The position numbers and the translations under genes are program-made. A DNA stretch of 64,000 nucleotides from Pseudoxanthomonas sp. Root65 (lineage in GTDB: Bacteria > Pseudomonadota > Gammaproteobacteria > Xanthomonadales > Xanthomonadaceae), in the NCBI RefSeq assembly GCF_001427635.1, contig NZ_LMHA01000002.1:434001-498000 (forward strand), in the 5' to 3' direction. Position 1 is the first letter of the stretch. Each line of letters begins with the position of its first letter. Under the pieces are notes generated by a model. That model saw only the letters and a list, made by a program, of their open reading frames with translations, did no database searches and was not told the DNA's origin. Below, one piece after another: positions 34,353-43,658 of the stretch.

Positions 34353-36554
34353 ATGTCCCTGATTTTCCGGGCGACGCCGCGTGCGTCGCGCCTGTCCGTG
34401 GCCGTTGCCGCGGTCCTGTCCCTTCCTCTCGCCGCCCGCGCCGCCGACCCCGTCGTGCTGCCGGACGGCACCCGCGCCACCCAGCTCGACACGGTCGAAG
34501 TGAAAGGCCGTCAGGCCGATCTGGAACAGGCCGCCGGCACCGGCACCCGGCTGTCGCTGAGCCTGATGGAGACGCCGGCTTCGGTCACCGTGATCGACCG
34601 CGATACGCTGGACGCGCGTGGCGTACGCACCACGCAGCAGGCACTGGCGGGCATTCCCGGCCTGACGGTCGCGTCGCCGCCCGGCAACGGCAATGCGGTG
34701 ACGTATCGCGGCTTTTCCGGCAGCCAGATCACCCAGCTGTTCAACGGCATCGACGTGCAGTACGCCAGCATCGCCGCGCGGCCGGTGGATGCGTGGCAGT
34801 ACGAGCGTGTGGAAGCGATCGGCGGACCGTCGAGTTTCCTTTATGGCGCCGGTGCGGTCGGCGGCACGATCAACTACGTCACCCGGCTGGCGCGGCTGGA
34901 TCGCGATGAGGCGTCCTTGCAGGCGTCGTGGGGCTCGTTCCGCGACGGCACGCTGGCGATGGGTGCCAATCTGCGCGTCGGGGGCGATGACGCGCGGCAG
35001 GCGCTCCGCCTGGACGCGAGCACGCGCGATGCGGAGAGCTGGATCGACGGGCAGGAGCGCGAGGCGTCGACGCTGGCGGCCTCGTGGCTGGCGCAACTGG
35101 CGCCCACGCTGCGCCACACGCTGGCCGTCGAGTATCAGCAGGAAGACAGCCACCGTCCGTACTGGGGCACGCCGGTGCACCAGCCGGCCACCGGTCGCCT
35201 GGCGGTGCTGCCGCAGACCATCGGCCGCAACTACAACGTCGCCGACGGCTACTACGGACAGGACGTACTGTGGGCGCGATCGCTGCTGGAGTGGACGCCG
35301 GGCGAGCGCGACACCGTACGCAACACCGTCTACCACTACGACGCGCTGCGCGATTACCGCAATGTCGAGAGTTATCGCCTGACCACCGGCAATGATGGCG
35401 TGATCCGTTCGGGCACGCTGCTGCAGCGTCACGATCAGCAGCTCTACGGCAACCGGCTGGAGTGGAGCCACGAAGGCGCCCTGTTCGGCCTGCCCACGCA
35501 ATGGGTGACCGGCCTGGACGTCAGCTACAACCGGCAGACCCGCTTCCCGTTGTCGCTCTCCGCGACGGTCGACACGGTGCCGCTGGATGCCGTGACGCCC
35601 GGTCGCTTCGTCGACGTCCCGGGAGCCTCGATCGTCCATACGCCGGATCGCACCAACCGGCTGCACACGCAGGCGGTGTACGTGGAGAACCTGACCGAGC
35701 TGACGCCGACGCTGTCGTTGCTGACTGGCCTGCGCCGGGATAGGATCGTGCTGGATGTCGTGAATCATCGCGCCGTGTCGACGACCAACCCCGCGCGCTT
35801 CGATCGCGAGTACGTGTCGACGACCGGACGCGTCGCATTGAACTGGGCCATCACGCCGCAGGCCAGCGTCTACGCGCAATACAGCACCGCAGCCGATCCG
35901 CCGGCCGGCATCCTCAGCACGGCCAACTTCGCCACGCTGCGCGACTTCGACCTGACCACCGGCCGGCAGGGAGAGATCGGCGCGAAGTTCCAGTCGGAGG
36001 ATGGGCGCAGCTTCGCCACGCTGGCCGCCTACCGAATCGTCCGCCGCCACCTCGCCATCACCGATCCGGCCAATCCCGGCCAGACGCTGCCGGTCGGCCA
36101 GCAATCGTCGCGCGGTGTCGAAGCCGCCTTCGGCTGGCGCCCGCGGGCGGCAGTGAGCGTGCAAGGCAACCTGGCCTGGGTCGATGCCACGCTGGACGAC
36201 TTCTACGAGAACGTCGGTGGCGTATCGGTATCGCGCGCCGGCAACCGGCCGACCAACACGCCATTGCGCGTGGGCAACCTGTGGGTGGACTACACATTCA
36301 CGCCGCGCTGGTCTGCCGGCGTCGATCTGCGCGGCGTGTCGTCGCGCTACGCCAACGCCGCGAACACGCTGTCCACCGCTGGCTATGCGACGTGGGGGGC
36401 GCATGTCGACCTGCGCTGGAACGACGCCACGACGTTGACGCTGCGCGGCCGCAACCTGGGCGACCGCACCCATGCCGTCTACGCACTCGGCAGCACGATG
36501 GTCTATCTCGGCGATCCGCGCAGTTGGGAGGTGGTGCTGCGCAAGACGTTCTGA
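34353..36554 (+). CDS. TonB-dependent outer-membrane receptor (siderophore/metal type)
   Basis: A 733-residue receptor. It has a signal peptide (to about residue 29, LPLAARAAD), a TonB-box-like QLDTVEVKGR (about 40), a plug domain (METPASVTVIDRDTLDARG, GFSGSQITQLFNGIDVQY, YEVE-type YERVEAIGGPSSFLYG), and a long beta-barrel ending in the canonical C-terminal Phe (VVLRKTF). Size and plug resemble ferric-siderophore receptors. The substrate is not determinable, and the DUF2946 neighbour makes copper an alternative. ATG 34353 has GGAG 5 nt upstream. Confidence 0.92.
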   Translation: MSLIFRATPRASRLSVAVAAVLSLPLAARAADPVVLPDGTRATQLDTVEVKGRQADLEQAAGTGTRLSLSLMETPASVTVIDRDTLDARGVRTTQQALAGIPGLTVASPPGNGNAVTYRGFSGSQITQLFNGIDVQYASIAARPVDAWQYERVEAIGGPSSFLYGAGAVGGTINYVTRLARLDRDEASLQASWGSFRDGTLAMGANLRVGGDDARQALRLDASTRDAESWIDGQEREASTLAASWLAQLAPTLRHTLAVEYQQEDSHRPYWGTPVHQPATGRLAVLPQTIGRNYNVADGYYGQDVLWARSLLEWTPGERDTVRNTVYHYDALRDYRNVESYRLTTGNDGVIRSGTLLQRHDQQLYGNRLEWSHEGALFGLPTQWVTGLDVSYNRQTRFPLSLSATVDTVPLDAVTPGRFVDVPGASIVHTPDRTNRLHTQAVYVENLTELTPTLSLLTGLRRDRIVLDVVNHRAVSTTNPARFDREYVSTTGRVALNWAITPQASVYAQYSTAADPPAGILSTANFATLRDFDLTTGRQGEIGAKFQSEDGRSFATLAAYRIVRRHLAITDPANPGQTLPVGQQSSRGVEAAFGWRPRAAVSVQGNLAWVDATLDDFYENVGGVSVSRAGNRPTNTPLRVGNLWVDYTFTPRWSAGVDLRGVSSRYANAANTLSTAGYATWGAHVDLRWNDATTLTLRGRNLGDRTHAVYALGSTMVYLGDPRSWEVVLRKTF

Positions 36555-36619
36555 GGCCATACGCGGCGATGGCGTGGATTTCGGTAAGGTAGCGTCCGGA
36601 CATCCGGAGAGCTCCTGCC

Positions 36620-37300
36620 ATGCGCGGTCTCGATTTCAGTTCGTGGCAGGGCCTGTTGACCACGCTGGCGGGGCTGGCGCTGATCACGGTGATCGGCGTC
36701 GGCATCCGCCTGCTCGTGATGCAGACGGTGCAGGAGCGGCGCGCGCGCGAGAACCGCCAGATCAACGAGCGCCTGCGCACGCTGATCGCCGCCTACAAGG
36801 TGTTGGGTGGCTCGTTCACCGGTGCGCTGGAGGTCGATCCACGCCACCTGCGCGACCTGCGTGCACTCGCTCGTGAGACCGGTGACGAAGCCTTCGACGA
36901 GGGCAGCGATCGTCCCCGGCGCATCCGCGATGCCGTGGAGGCGGCGCTGTCGGACATCATCCTGCTGGGCACCGACGAACAGGTGCGACTGGCCGCGCAG
37001 GCCGCCACCGACCTGGCGGCGGGGCGCCCCATCCACACCGATGCGCTGGTGGTGTCGCTGCGCGATTTCATCCGCAGCGTGCTGGACCTGGAACCGATCC
37101 CGTCGTCGCTGCCGATTCCCCGCCAAGGGCCGACCCGGCCGGTCGCTTCCAAGGGCAAGGGCGATGGCGCGAAAGGCGAGGGACGCCAGGGCGGTGGCGG
37201 GGGTGCGGGCGGCGCCGGGATGGGCGCGGCCGGCATGGGCGCCGGCGCCGGCATGGGCATCGGTGCGACGGCCGATGCGGACCGCGATCCGTCGCGCTGA
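36620..37300 (+). CDS. Membrane-anchored protein with Gly/Met/Ala-rich tail
   Basis: A 226-residue protein that I cannot assign to a named family. It has a single N-terminal membrane helix (about 11-34), then a helical cytoplasmic domain (RRARENRQINERLRTLIAAYKVL ... TDLAAGRPIHTDALVVSLRDFI). The C-terminus is Lys/Gly-rich, then a run of GMGAAGMGAGAGMGIG. The start is ATG 36620 with GGAGAG upstream. It lies between the TonB receptor and the convergent RegA-type regulator, and its stop is 3 bp from theirs. Confidence 0.72.
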   Translation: MRGLDFSSWQGLLTTLAGLALITVIGVGIRLLVMQTVQERRARENRQINERLRTLIAAYKVLGGSFTGALEVDPRHLRDLRALARETGDEAFDEGSDRPRRIRDAVEAALSDIILLGTDEQVRLAAQAATDLAAGRPIHTDALVVSLRDFIRSVLDLEPIPSSLPIPRQGPTRPVASKGKGDGAKGEGRQGGGGGAGGAGMGAAGMGAGAGMGIGATADADRDPSR

Positions 37301-37303
37301 AGG

Positions 37304-37855
37304 TTACTCGTCGATCCAGCGCCGTTCCGGCCCGGGCCGTTTGGCCAGCTTGCGCTGCAGCGAGCGCCGGTGCATGCCCAGCAGGCGCGCGGCGGCGGAG
37401 ATATTGCCTTCGGTTTCCGCCAGCGCCTGCTGGATGTGTTCCCACTCCAGCCGGCTCAGTGGGGTCATGGTGTCGTCGGTGGCGCTGGTGTCTTCCGGCG
37501 CTGCCGGGACTTCGAGTCCGAGCGCCCGCAGGATGGTCGGTACCGTCGCCGGCTTGGGCAGGTAATCGTCGGCGCCGCGCTTGATCGACTCCACCGCGGT
37601 GGCCACGCTCGCGTAGCCGGTGACCAGCAGGATCTGCATGTCGGCGCGCAGGGCGCGCAGCGGCTCGATCAGGGTGAGGCCGGAGTCGGCGCCCAGCTTC
37701 AGGTCGACCAGGGCGAAGTCGGGCCGGTACTCGCGCGCCTTCTCCAGCGCGCTGGCGACGTCCAGCGCGATTTCGGTTTCGATGCCCTTGCGCGCCAGGC
37801 TGCGCTGCAGCGTGCGCGCGTAGAGTTCGTCGTCGTCGACCAGCAGGCCTTTCAT
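37304..37855 (-). CDS. regA: RegA/PrrA/ActR-type redox response regulator
   Basis: A 183-residue regulator. The receiver domain has LLVDDDELY, phospho-acceptor Asp in FALVDLKLGADSG and the Lys of YLPKPAT. A short linker leads to a Fis-type HTH (EWEHIQQALAETEGNISAA, ARLLGMHRRSLQRKL). Length and the absence of an AAA+ domain match RegA/PrrA. It is encoded just after a RegB-type kinase (13-bp gap), which confirms the pair. In other bacteria this pair controls respiration and redox balance; its targets here are unknown. Confidence 0.9.
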   Translation of the reverse strand: MKGLLVDDDELYARTLQRSLARKGIETEIALDVASALEKAREYRPDFALVDLKLGADSGLTLIEPLRALRADMQILLVTGYASVATAVESIKRGADDYLPKPATVPTILRALGLEVPAAPEDTSATDDTMTPLSRLEWEHIQQALAETEGNISAAARLLGMHRRSLQRKLAKRPGPERRWIDE

Positions 37856-37868
37856 CGGATGCCTTTCA

Positions 37869-39104
37869 TCAGGGAGTTTCGTCGTGCGCCGCCACCGGCA
37901 GGCGGAACTGCACCTGCACGCCCTTCGGTGGCACGGCGCGCATGGTCATGCGTCCACCCAGCCGCTCGATGGTGGCATGCGACAGGGCCAGGCCCACGCC
38001 CATGCCTTCGGGCTTGCTGGTGCGGAAGAGTTGTTCGGACTGGAAAGGCAGGGCTTCGTGGAAGCCGTTGCCGTAGTCGCGCACGGTACCGACCAGTTCG
38101 TCGCCCTCGCAGCGCAGGTCCAGGTCCACGCGCTGCGACCCGGCCTGGCGGCTGGCGTCGGCGGCGTTGTTCAGCAGCGCCTGCAGCAGGTGGCCGGTGG
38201 AGGCGTCGGTCGCCAGCCAGGGCGGCAGCGCGCCGGTGCGCTGCAGGTCGACGGTCGGGCGGATCAGCTGCCAGCGCTGCACCACGTCGTCCAGATCCAC
38301 GCGCTGGTGGACGCCCATGTCGGCCGAGGCGGCGAGGGCGCGCACGCGGTCGCGGCAGACATCGATCAACTGGCGCATGGTGGCCGCATCTTCGCGGATG
38401 TCGGGCTCGGCGGCGTGTTCGCGGATGTCCTCGGTCAGCAGCGTCATCGTCGCCAGCGGGGTGTTGAGTTCGTGCGCCACGGCGGCGGCGTGCGTGGCGA
38501 GGGCGACGATGCCCTCGTTGCGCGCGAAGCGCTCGCGCAGGCGCGCCAGTTCCTGTTCGCGCAGCCGCAGCGCGGCCACCAGCCGCGTGGAGAAGTACAG
38601 CACCACCCCGGCCGACAGCACGAAGTTCACCGCCATGCCCCACAGGTGCACGTTGAAGTTGTTGCCGTGCAGATGCGGCAGCGGGCGGCCGAACACCGCC
38701 GTCACCACGTAGCCGAGCAGGCAGGCCACGCCCGTGGCCAGCACCCACCGCAACGGCAGCGCCAGTGCCGAGACCGCGATCAGCAGCAGGAACATGGAAC
38801 TGAACGGGTTGCCGATGCCGCCGCTCCACGCGACCAGCCAGGACAGCACGGCCACGTCCACCAGCATGTGGGCGAAGGCGTCGGCCGGGGTTTCTTCGCC
38901 GGGCCGATGGCTGCGCCAGGTGGCGTACACGTTGAACAGCGCCAGCGCGGCGATGCCGCCCCACAGCGGCCAGCGGGGCAGGGCGATGCCCAGCGGTCCC
39001 AGCGCCACCAGCACCGTCACTGCCTGGCCCACGATGGCCACCCAGCGCAGGTTGCACAGCGTGCGAAGGAACGACGGCGTGGTGGTCAGCAGCGTGTTCG
39101 GCAT
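37869..39104 (-). CDS. regB: RegB/PrrB-type redox sensor histidine kinase
   Basis: A 411-residue kinase with about six membrane helices in the first 175 residues. The quinone-sensing heptad GGIGNPF is at residues 95-101. The H-box [13 protein letters not shown] (His211) is the RegB-type sequence. A Cys at position 250 ([12 protein letters not shown]) sits where RegB has its redox-active cysteine. The ATPase N and G boxes are NNAADA and [18 protein letters not shown]. These features together define the RegB family. It is upstream of and co-oriented with the RegA regulator. Confidence 0.92.
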   Translation of the reverse strand: MPNTLLTTTPSFLRTLCNLRWVAIVGQAVTVLVALGPLGIALPRWPLWGGIAALALFNVYATWRSHRPGEETPADAFAHMLVDVAVLSWLVAWSGGIGNPFSSMFLLLIAVSALALPLRWVLATGVACLLGYVVTAVFGRPLPHLHGNNFNVHLWGMAVNFVLSAGVVLYFSTRLVAALRLREQELARLRERFARNEGIVALATHAAAVAHELNTPLATMTLLTEDIREHAAEPDIREDAATMRQLIDVCRDRVRALAASADMGVHQRVDLDDVVQRWQLIRPTVDLQRTGALPPWLATDASTGHLLQALLNNAADASRQAGSQRVDLDLRCEGDELVGTVRDYGNGFHEALPFQSEQLFRTSKPEGMGVGLALSHATIERLGGRMTMRAVPPKGVQVQFRLPVAAHDETP

Positions 39105-39202
39105 GCGGACATGCTAGTGCAAGCGCGCGGGCCCGGCCTGCGGCAGGGCGTCGCAGGCCGGGAGGGACCGGCCGGCCCGACGTCCCACGCTACAATGCCG
39201 GC

Positions 39203-40468
39203 ATGCACGACGCCGTCACCCGCCCCACGCCCCCCACCGACGCCGCGCCCTGGCCGCGCCGCATCACCCAGGCCGTCCAGATCGGCAACACCATCGTCGG
39301 CGGTGGCCGTCCGGTGGTGGTGCAGTCGATGACCAACACCGACACCGCCGACATCGCCGGCAGCGTCAAGCAGGTGGCCGAACTCTGGCGCGCCGGCTCG
39401 GAAATGGTCCGCCTGACCGTCAACAATCCCGAGTCCGCGGCCGCCATCCCGCGCATCCGCGACAAGCTGGAGATGATGGGCGTGTCGGTGCCGCTGATCG
39501 GCGACTTCCACTACAACGGCCACCAGTTGCTGGCCGGCGAACCGGCCTGTGCCGAGGCGTTGGCCAAGTACCGCATCAACCCGGGCAACGTCGGCTTCGG
39601 CAAGAAGCGCGACACCCAGTTCGCCCAGCTGATCGAGTTCGCCATCCGTTACGGCAAGCCGGTGCGCATCGGCGCCAACTGGGGCTCGCTGGACCAGGCG
39701 CTGGCCGCGCAGCTGATGGACGAGAACCACACGCGCGAGGTCCCGTGGGACGCCGGCCGTGTGCTGCGCGAGGCGCTGATCCGTTCGGCGGTGGATTCGG
39801 GCGAGCGTGCCGTCGAACTCGGACTGCCACGCGACCGCATCGTGCTGTCGGCCAAGGTCAGCGGCGTGCAGGAACTGATCGCGGTCTACCGCGACATGGC
39901 CAGCCGCACCGACTTCGCCCTGCACCTGGGCCTGACCGAGGCCGGCATCGGCAGCAAGGGCATCGTGGCGTCGAGCGCCGCGCTGGCGGTGCTGCTGCAG
40001 GAAGGCATCGGCGACACCATCCGCATCTCGCTGACGCCGGAACCCGGCCAGTCGCGCACGCAGGAGGTCATCGTCGCGCAGGAACTGCTGCAGACCACCG
40101 GCCTGCGCGCGTTCACGCCGATGGTCACCGCGTGCCCGGGTTGTGGCCGCACCACGTCCGAGTTCTTCCAGGAACTGGCCAAGGTGGTGCAGGAACACGT
40201 GCGCGGCAAGATGCCCGAGTGGAAGGTCACCCATCCCGGCGCGGAGAACATGACGCTGGCGGTGATGGGCTGCGTGGTCAACGGCCCCGGCGAATCGCGC
40301 CACGCCAACATCGGCATCTCGCTGCCGGGCACGGGCGAAGCACCAGCGGCGCCGGTGTTCGTCGACGGCGAGAAGAAAGTCACCCTGCGCGGCGAAAACA
40401 TCGCGCACGAGTTCGTAGCGCTGATCGACGACTACGTCGAGGCCAAGTACGCGCGTGCTGCCGGTTGA
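39203..40468 (+). CDS. ispG: 4-hydroxy-3-methylbut-2-enyl diphosphate synthase
   Basis: Essential [4Fe-4S] enzyme of the MEP isoprenoid pathway that converts MEcPP to HMBPP. It has 421 residues, longer than E. coli IspG (372) and as I recall from xanthomonads. The TIM-barrel start is [20 protein letters not shown] and MTNTDTAD. Cluster cysteines are Cys311 and Cys314 in [10 protein letters not shown] and Cys357 in [10 protein letters not shown]. The next gene starts inside its 3' end (14-bp overlap), so the two are probably co-transcribed. Confidence 0.97.
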   Translation: MHDAVTRPTPPTDAAPWPRRITQAVQIGNTIVGGGRPVVVQSMTNTDTADIAGSVKQVAELWRAGSEMVRLTVNNPESAAAIPRIRDKLEMMGVSVPLIGDFHYNGHQLLAGEPACAEALAKYRINPGNVGFGKKRDTQFAQLIEFAIRYGKPVRIGANWGSLDQALAAQLMDENHTREVPWDAGRVLREALIRSAVDSGERAVELGLPRDRIVLSAKVSGVQELIAVYRDMASRTDFALHLGLTEAGIGSKGIVASSAALAVLLQEGIGDTIRISLTPEPGQSRTQEVIVAQELLQTTGLRAFTPMVTACPGCGRTTSEFFQELAKVVQEHVRGKMPEWKVTHPGAENMTLAVMGCVVNGPGESRHANIGISLPGTGEAPAAPVFVDGEKKVTLRGENIAHEFVALIDDYVEAKYARAAG

Positions 40469-41147
40469 CACGCTGGCGAACGGCCGGCGCTTCATCGCCG
40501 GCCTGTTGCGCAAACATGGCGGACGCTTCGTCCTGCTGTTCCTGTGCCTGCTGGCGCCGCTGTGGCTGTTCGTCGAACTGGCGGACGAAGTCCACGAGCT
40601 TGAGGATTTCTACTTCGACGATGCACTGCTCTGGCAGGCCCACGCCATGGCCGGGCCGGCGCTGGACCGGTTCTTCATCGTCGTGTCCGCGATCGGCTAT
40701 CAGTGGGGCGTGGTGCCGGTCGACATCGCCCTGACGGTGGGCCTGCTGATCGCAGGGCGCTGGCGCGAGGCCACCTTCGCCGGCGTGTCGTTCGCCGGCT
40801 CGGCGCTGTTGAACATGGCGACCAAGCAGTTCTTCCAGCGCGACCGGCCCACGTTGTGGGAATCCATCGCGCCCGAGCATACCTTCAGCTTTCCCAGCGG
40901 CCACGCGATGGGCTCGGCGACGCTGGCGATGGTGGTGGTGCTGCTGTGCTGGCACACGCGCTGGCGCTGGCTGGCGGTGGCGCTGGCCGCGGCGTTCGCG
41001 TTGACGGTCGGCGCGTCGCGCGTCTACCTGGGCGTGCATTACCCGTCCGACATCCTGGGAGGCTTTGCCGCAGGCATCGCGTGGGTCTCGGGCGTGTACC
41101 TGGTGCTGTACCGCATCCGGGAACGGCCGTGGCAGGTGAAGGGCTAG
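40455..41147 (+). CDS. PAP2-family membrane phosphatase
   Basis: A 230-residue integral membrane protein with about five helices. It has the three PAP2 motifs: [17 protein letters not shown] and [16 protein letters not shown], which hold the catalytic His residues. It may act on undecaprenyl pyrophosphate or phosphatidic acid. The overlap with ispG, an isoprenoid gene, makes an undecaprenyl or prenyl pyrophosphate role attractive but unproved. The GTG at 40455 overlaps ispG by 14 bp. Confidence 0.88.
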   Translation: MLPVDTLANGRRFIAGLLRKHGGRFVLLFLCLLAPLWLFVELADEVHELEDFYFDDALLWQAHAMAGPALDRFFIVVSAIGYQWGVVPVDIALTVGLLIAGRWREATFAGVSFAGSALLNMATKQFFQRDRPTLWESIAPEHTFSFPSGHAMGSATLAMVVVLLCWHTRWRWLAVALAAAFALTVGASRVYLGVHYPSDILGGFAAGIAWVSGVYLVLYRIRERPWQVKG

Positions 41148-41153
41148 GATTCC

Positions 41154-41220
41154 TGTGGGAGCGACGTAAGTCGCGATGAGGCGCTACAGGTGGTCTATCG
41201 CGACTTACGTCGCTCCCACA
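41154..41220. repeat. REP palindrome pair
   Basis: TGTGGGAGCGACGTAAGTCG and its reverse complement face each other across about 20 bp, between the PAP2 gene and the convergent helical protein gene. It is the same element as at 15541 and in the thrC-tail array. It could act as a bidirectional transcript end. Confidence 0.9.
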
Positions 41221-41244
41221 TCTTTCTCATGATGCTTCGTGCCC

Positions 41245-41853
41245 TCACGGCGCGTACGCCCGCTCGCGCTCTTCCTGCAGCCGTTGGCGCAGGTACTGGT
41301 CGCGGGTGAGACCGGCGGGGATCGATGTGGCGGCCATCACTTCCGCCACCACCTGCGCTTCGCGTGCCTTGTAGGCCTGGAAGCGGGGATCGTTGCGCTG
41401 CTGTGCGGCGAAGGCGGCCATGCGCTGGTCGGCATGCGCGCGATAGCGGTCGGCAATGGCCGCGACTTCCTCCGCCTGCCGCGCGGGGTCATCCACGGTC
41501 GCCTTGACCAGCGCGGTCCGCAGCAGCACGGCTTCGCCCGCAGACAGGCCGCCCGCTGCTTCGTACTTGTCGATCTGCTGCGTCAGCGCATCGGCGCGTT
41601 CGCTGCGTTCCACTGCGCGCAACGACGCGGAACGCGCGAAGAAATCTTTCGCATCGGCCTCGAAGCGCTGGCGCTCGAGGTGCTCCTGCGCCTGTGGCGT
41701 GGCCTGCAGGGACGGCTGGGGCGACGACACGGTGTCCGCGACTTCAACCGATGATGGCGGCGCGACCGGCCTGCCGGGGTCGTCGCGCTTCCACCAGACG
41801 ATGGCGGCGACGAGAACCAGGCAGGGCACCAGCAGCGTCAGCAACTTCTTCAT
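41245..41853 (-). CDS. Membrane-anchored helical protein, partner of the PAE-like hydrolase
   Basis: A 202-residue protein with an N-terminal membrane helix (about 3-21, LLTLLVPCLVLVAAIVWW), a Pro-rich spacer and a nearly all-helical, highly charged periplasmic domain (55-200). The build resembles steric foldases or accessory proteins of secreted lipases and phospholipases (LifO or PlcR type), but the diagnostic LifO motif is not seen. It lies 54 bp downstream of the secreted hydrolase gene on the same strand. A chaperone role is inferred only from this. Confidence 0.6.
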   Translation of the reverse strand: MKKLLTLLVPCLVLVAAIVWWKRDDPGRPVAPPSSVEVADTVSSPQPSLQATPQAQEHLERQRFEADAKDFFARSASLRAVERSERADALTQQIDKYEAAGGLSAGEAVLLRTALVKATVDDPARQAEEVAAIADRYRAHADQRMAAFAAQQRNDPRFQAYKAREAQVVAEVMAATSIPAGLTRDQYLRQRLQEERERAYAP

Positions 41854-41907
41854 GCAGAACCCCTGTGTGCCGGGACCGTCGAAGCACGACGGTCCCGGAC
41901 CCGGACA

Positions 41908-43323
41908 TCACCCCAGCAGCTGGTCCACCAGCCAGTACAGCAGGTTGAACGGCTTGGCCTTGTCGGCCCGGTCGTCCTGCTCGCTGGCGTCTAGGACCTT
42001 GCCCTGGCCATCGAGCACGCTGTCGATGAAGTGCTTCAGCTCCAGGTTCTGCGCCTGCACGTCGGCGTTCTTGAAGTCGACGATGGTGGTGCAGTGGCTC
42101 TCGTTGAGCGCGCGGTACTGCGGGAAGTAACCGCCGACATTGTTCAAGCCGTTCAGGCGGTCGCGCAGGCGCGCGGTGTCGGTGTTCCAGCGGGCATGGA
42201 TGCGGGCTTCCTTGGTCGCCTGGTCCGGTGCGTTGGCGATGTCGGGGTAGAAGCGCTCGTACGAGTACGAGGAATAGTTGAGGTCCTTCCAGAAGTGCGT
42301 GTGGCCCAGGCGGTCGCCGGCGTACTTGCTGGACAGCGCGGGGTACAGGCTGCCGAGTTCGTTGAGGTCGAACTGCGGCAGGCCGCTGGCGAGATAGGGC
42401 AGCGGACCGTTCGGCTGGTCCAGGCCCCAGGCGCTGCGGATCAGCGCCATCAGCGGCTGCGATGGATAGTCGACCGGGTTGCCGTTCTTCGGCGTGGGGA
42501 AGATCGGGCCGGAGTCGTCGATCAGGAAGCTGCGCGTGGGCGCCAGGTCGCGCCGCAGCGGGTGGTAACTGGTCAGGCTGCCGGCGCCGCCGGCGCTGCA
42601 GCCGGTGGACAGCATCTGCGTGGGCCGCGGCAGGTTGTCCTTCAGCCAGCTCACCACCGCGCGCACGTTGCGCGTGCCGTTGTGGTGCCAGACAAGCGGC
42701 GCGTTCTGGCCGCTCGGGTCGTTGTACACCGCGACCTTGTCGCCGCTGTAGATGTCGCCGGTGCAGTAGGGAACGTAGACCATGTTCCAGCCCTGGGTCT
42801 TGACCGACTCGAACGGGCTGACGCGGGTGACGAACGGACTGACCAGGCTGGCGCCCGGGTTCAGCAGGCTCATGTAGTCGTCGGGAATGCCGTTGGGATT
42901 GCGCGCGCCGCGGATGCCGCTCTGGCCGCTGCAGCTGGCGTAGTCCCAGCAGGCGCCACCGCCTTCCATGTAGATGATGGTGTTGCGCGTATCGGCCACG
43001 CGATTGACGAAGAACTTGAACGGCGAGCCGTCGCCGCACACCGCGCCGGTCGAAGGCGCCAACTGGATGGTCTGCCACGCGTCGTAGCGACCGGGCTGGA
43101 AGCCGTCGCTGAAGCCGGACGGATTCGACAGCAGCGGGTAACTGCCGGTGCGCTGCGCAGCGGTGACCTTGTTGTCGGCCTTCGGCGGCGAGACCAGGTT
43201 CACCAGCGTCTGCCAGAAACTGTAGTCGCCTTCTTCGGCCTTCAGCGGTGCGGCGATGACAAGCGTGAGTGCCGCAGCGGCGAGGGCGAGCGGCAGGCGG
43301 GTGGGTCGTACGGGTGCAACCAT
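41908..43323 (-). CDS. Secreted pectinacetylesterase/Notum-like alpha/beta hydrolase
   Basis: A 471-residue exported protein. The signal peptide is about residues 1-29 (LALAAAALTLVIAAPLKAEEG). IIYMEGGGACWDYASC provides an oxyanion-hole-like GGG and Cys pair. STGCSAGGAGSL (near 240) is the nucleophile elbow of the PAE/Notum family. A conserved Asp in LIDDSGPIFPT and a late His (NESHCTTIVDFKNADVQ) could complete the triad. Substrates of bacterial members are largely unknown; polysaccharide or lipid O-acyl groups are candidates. The start has GGAGGA upstream. Confidence 0.78.
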   Translation of the reverse strand: MVAPVRPTRLPLALAAAALTLVIAAPLKAEEGDYSFWQTLVNLVSPPKADNKVTAAQRTGSYPLLSNPSGFSDGFQPGRYDAWQTIQLAPSTGAVCGDGSPFKFFVNRVADTRNTIIYMEGGGACWDYASCSGQSGIRGARNPNGIPDDYMSLLNPGASLVSPFVTRVSPFESVKTQGWNMVYVPYCTGDIYSGDKVAVYNDPSGQNAPLVWHHNGTRNVRAVVSWLKDNLPRPTQMLSTGCSAGGAGSLTSYHPLRRDLAPTRSFLIDDSGPIFPTPKNGNPVDYPSQPLMALIRSAWGLDQPNGPLPYLASGLPQFDLNELGSLYPALSSKYAGDRLGHTHFWKDLNYSSYSYERFYPDIANAPDQATKEARIHARWNTDTARLRDRLNGLNNVGGYFPQYRALNESHCTTIVDFKNADVQAQNLELKHFIDSVLDGQGKVLDASEQDDRADKAKPFNLLYWLVDQLLG

Positions 43324-43658
43324 GATCGGATCCTCCGGCGAGAGTCAGGCGGGACGTTCAACGGGATGGACTGCCTTGGCGTGCGGCACGCGTGGGGGCG
43401 GCGACCGTACAGGGGCGGATGGTGGGGTGTCGGCGCGGCCGCGGCATTAAGCGGGCGTGATGGCGGCGGCTTTGGCTGCCGGCGCCCCTGTGTTGGCCGC
43501 GATACCCCCCTTCCTGGCCGCCCGCTGCGTTGCAGGTAAACGCGAGGATCCTGCGTTGCAGCAGCCTTGCGCGATTCTGGTACTCGCGTGCGCGATCGGG
43601 GGTGGGCAACGGATCGTTGCGGATCGGCGCCTTGCGGATGCCCAGTGGAGGATCGAAC
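43324..43658. other. Intergenic region, about 335 bp, no gene recognised
   Basis: The region lies between the divergent hydrolase and DedA-rhodanese genes and probably holds both promoters. Open frames crossing it show no family resemblance and are extensions of downstream frames. A GGAGGA at 43647-43652 is the ribosome-binding site of the next gene. Confidence 0.6.
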
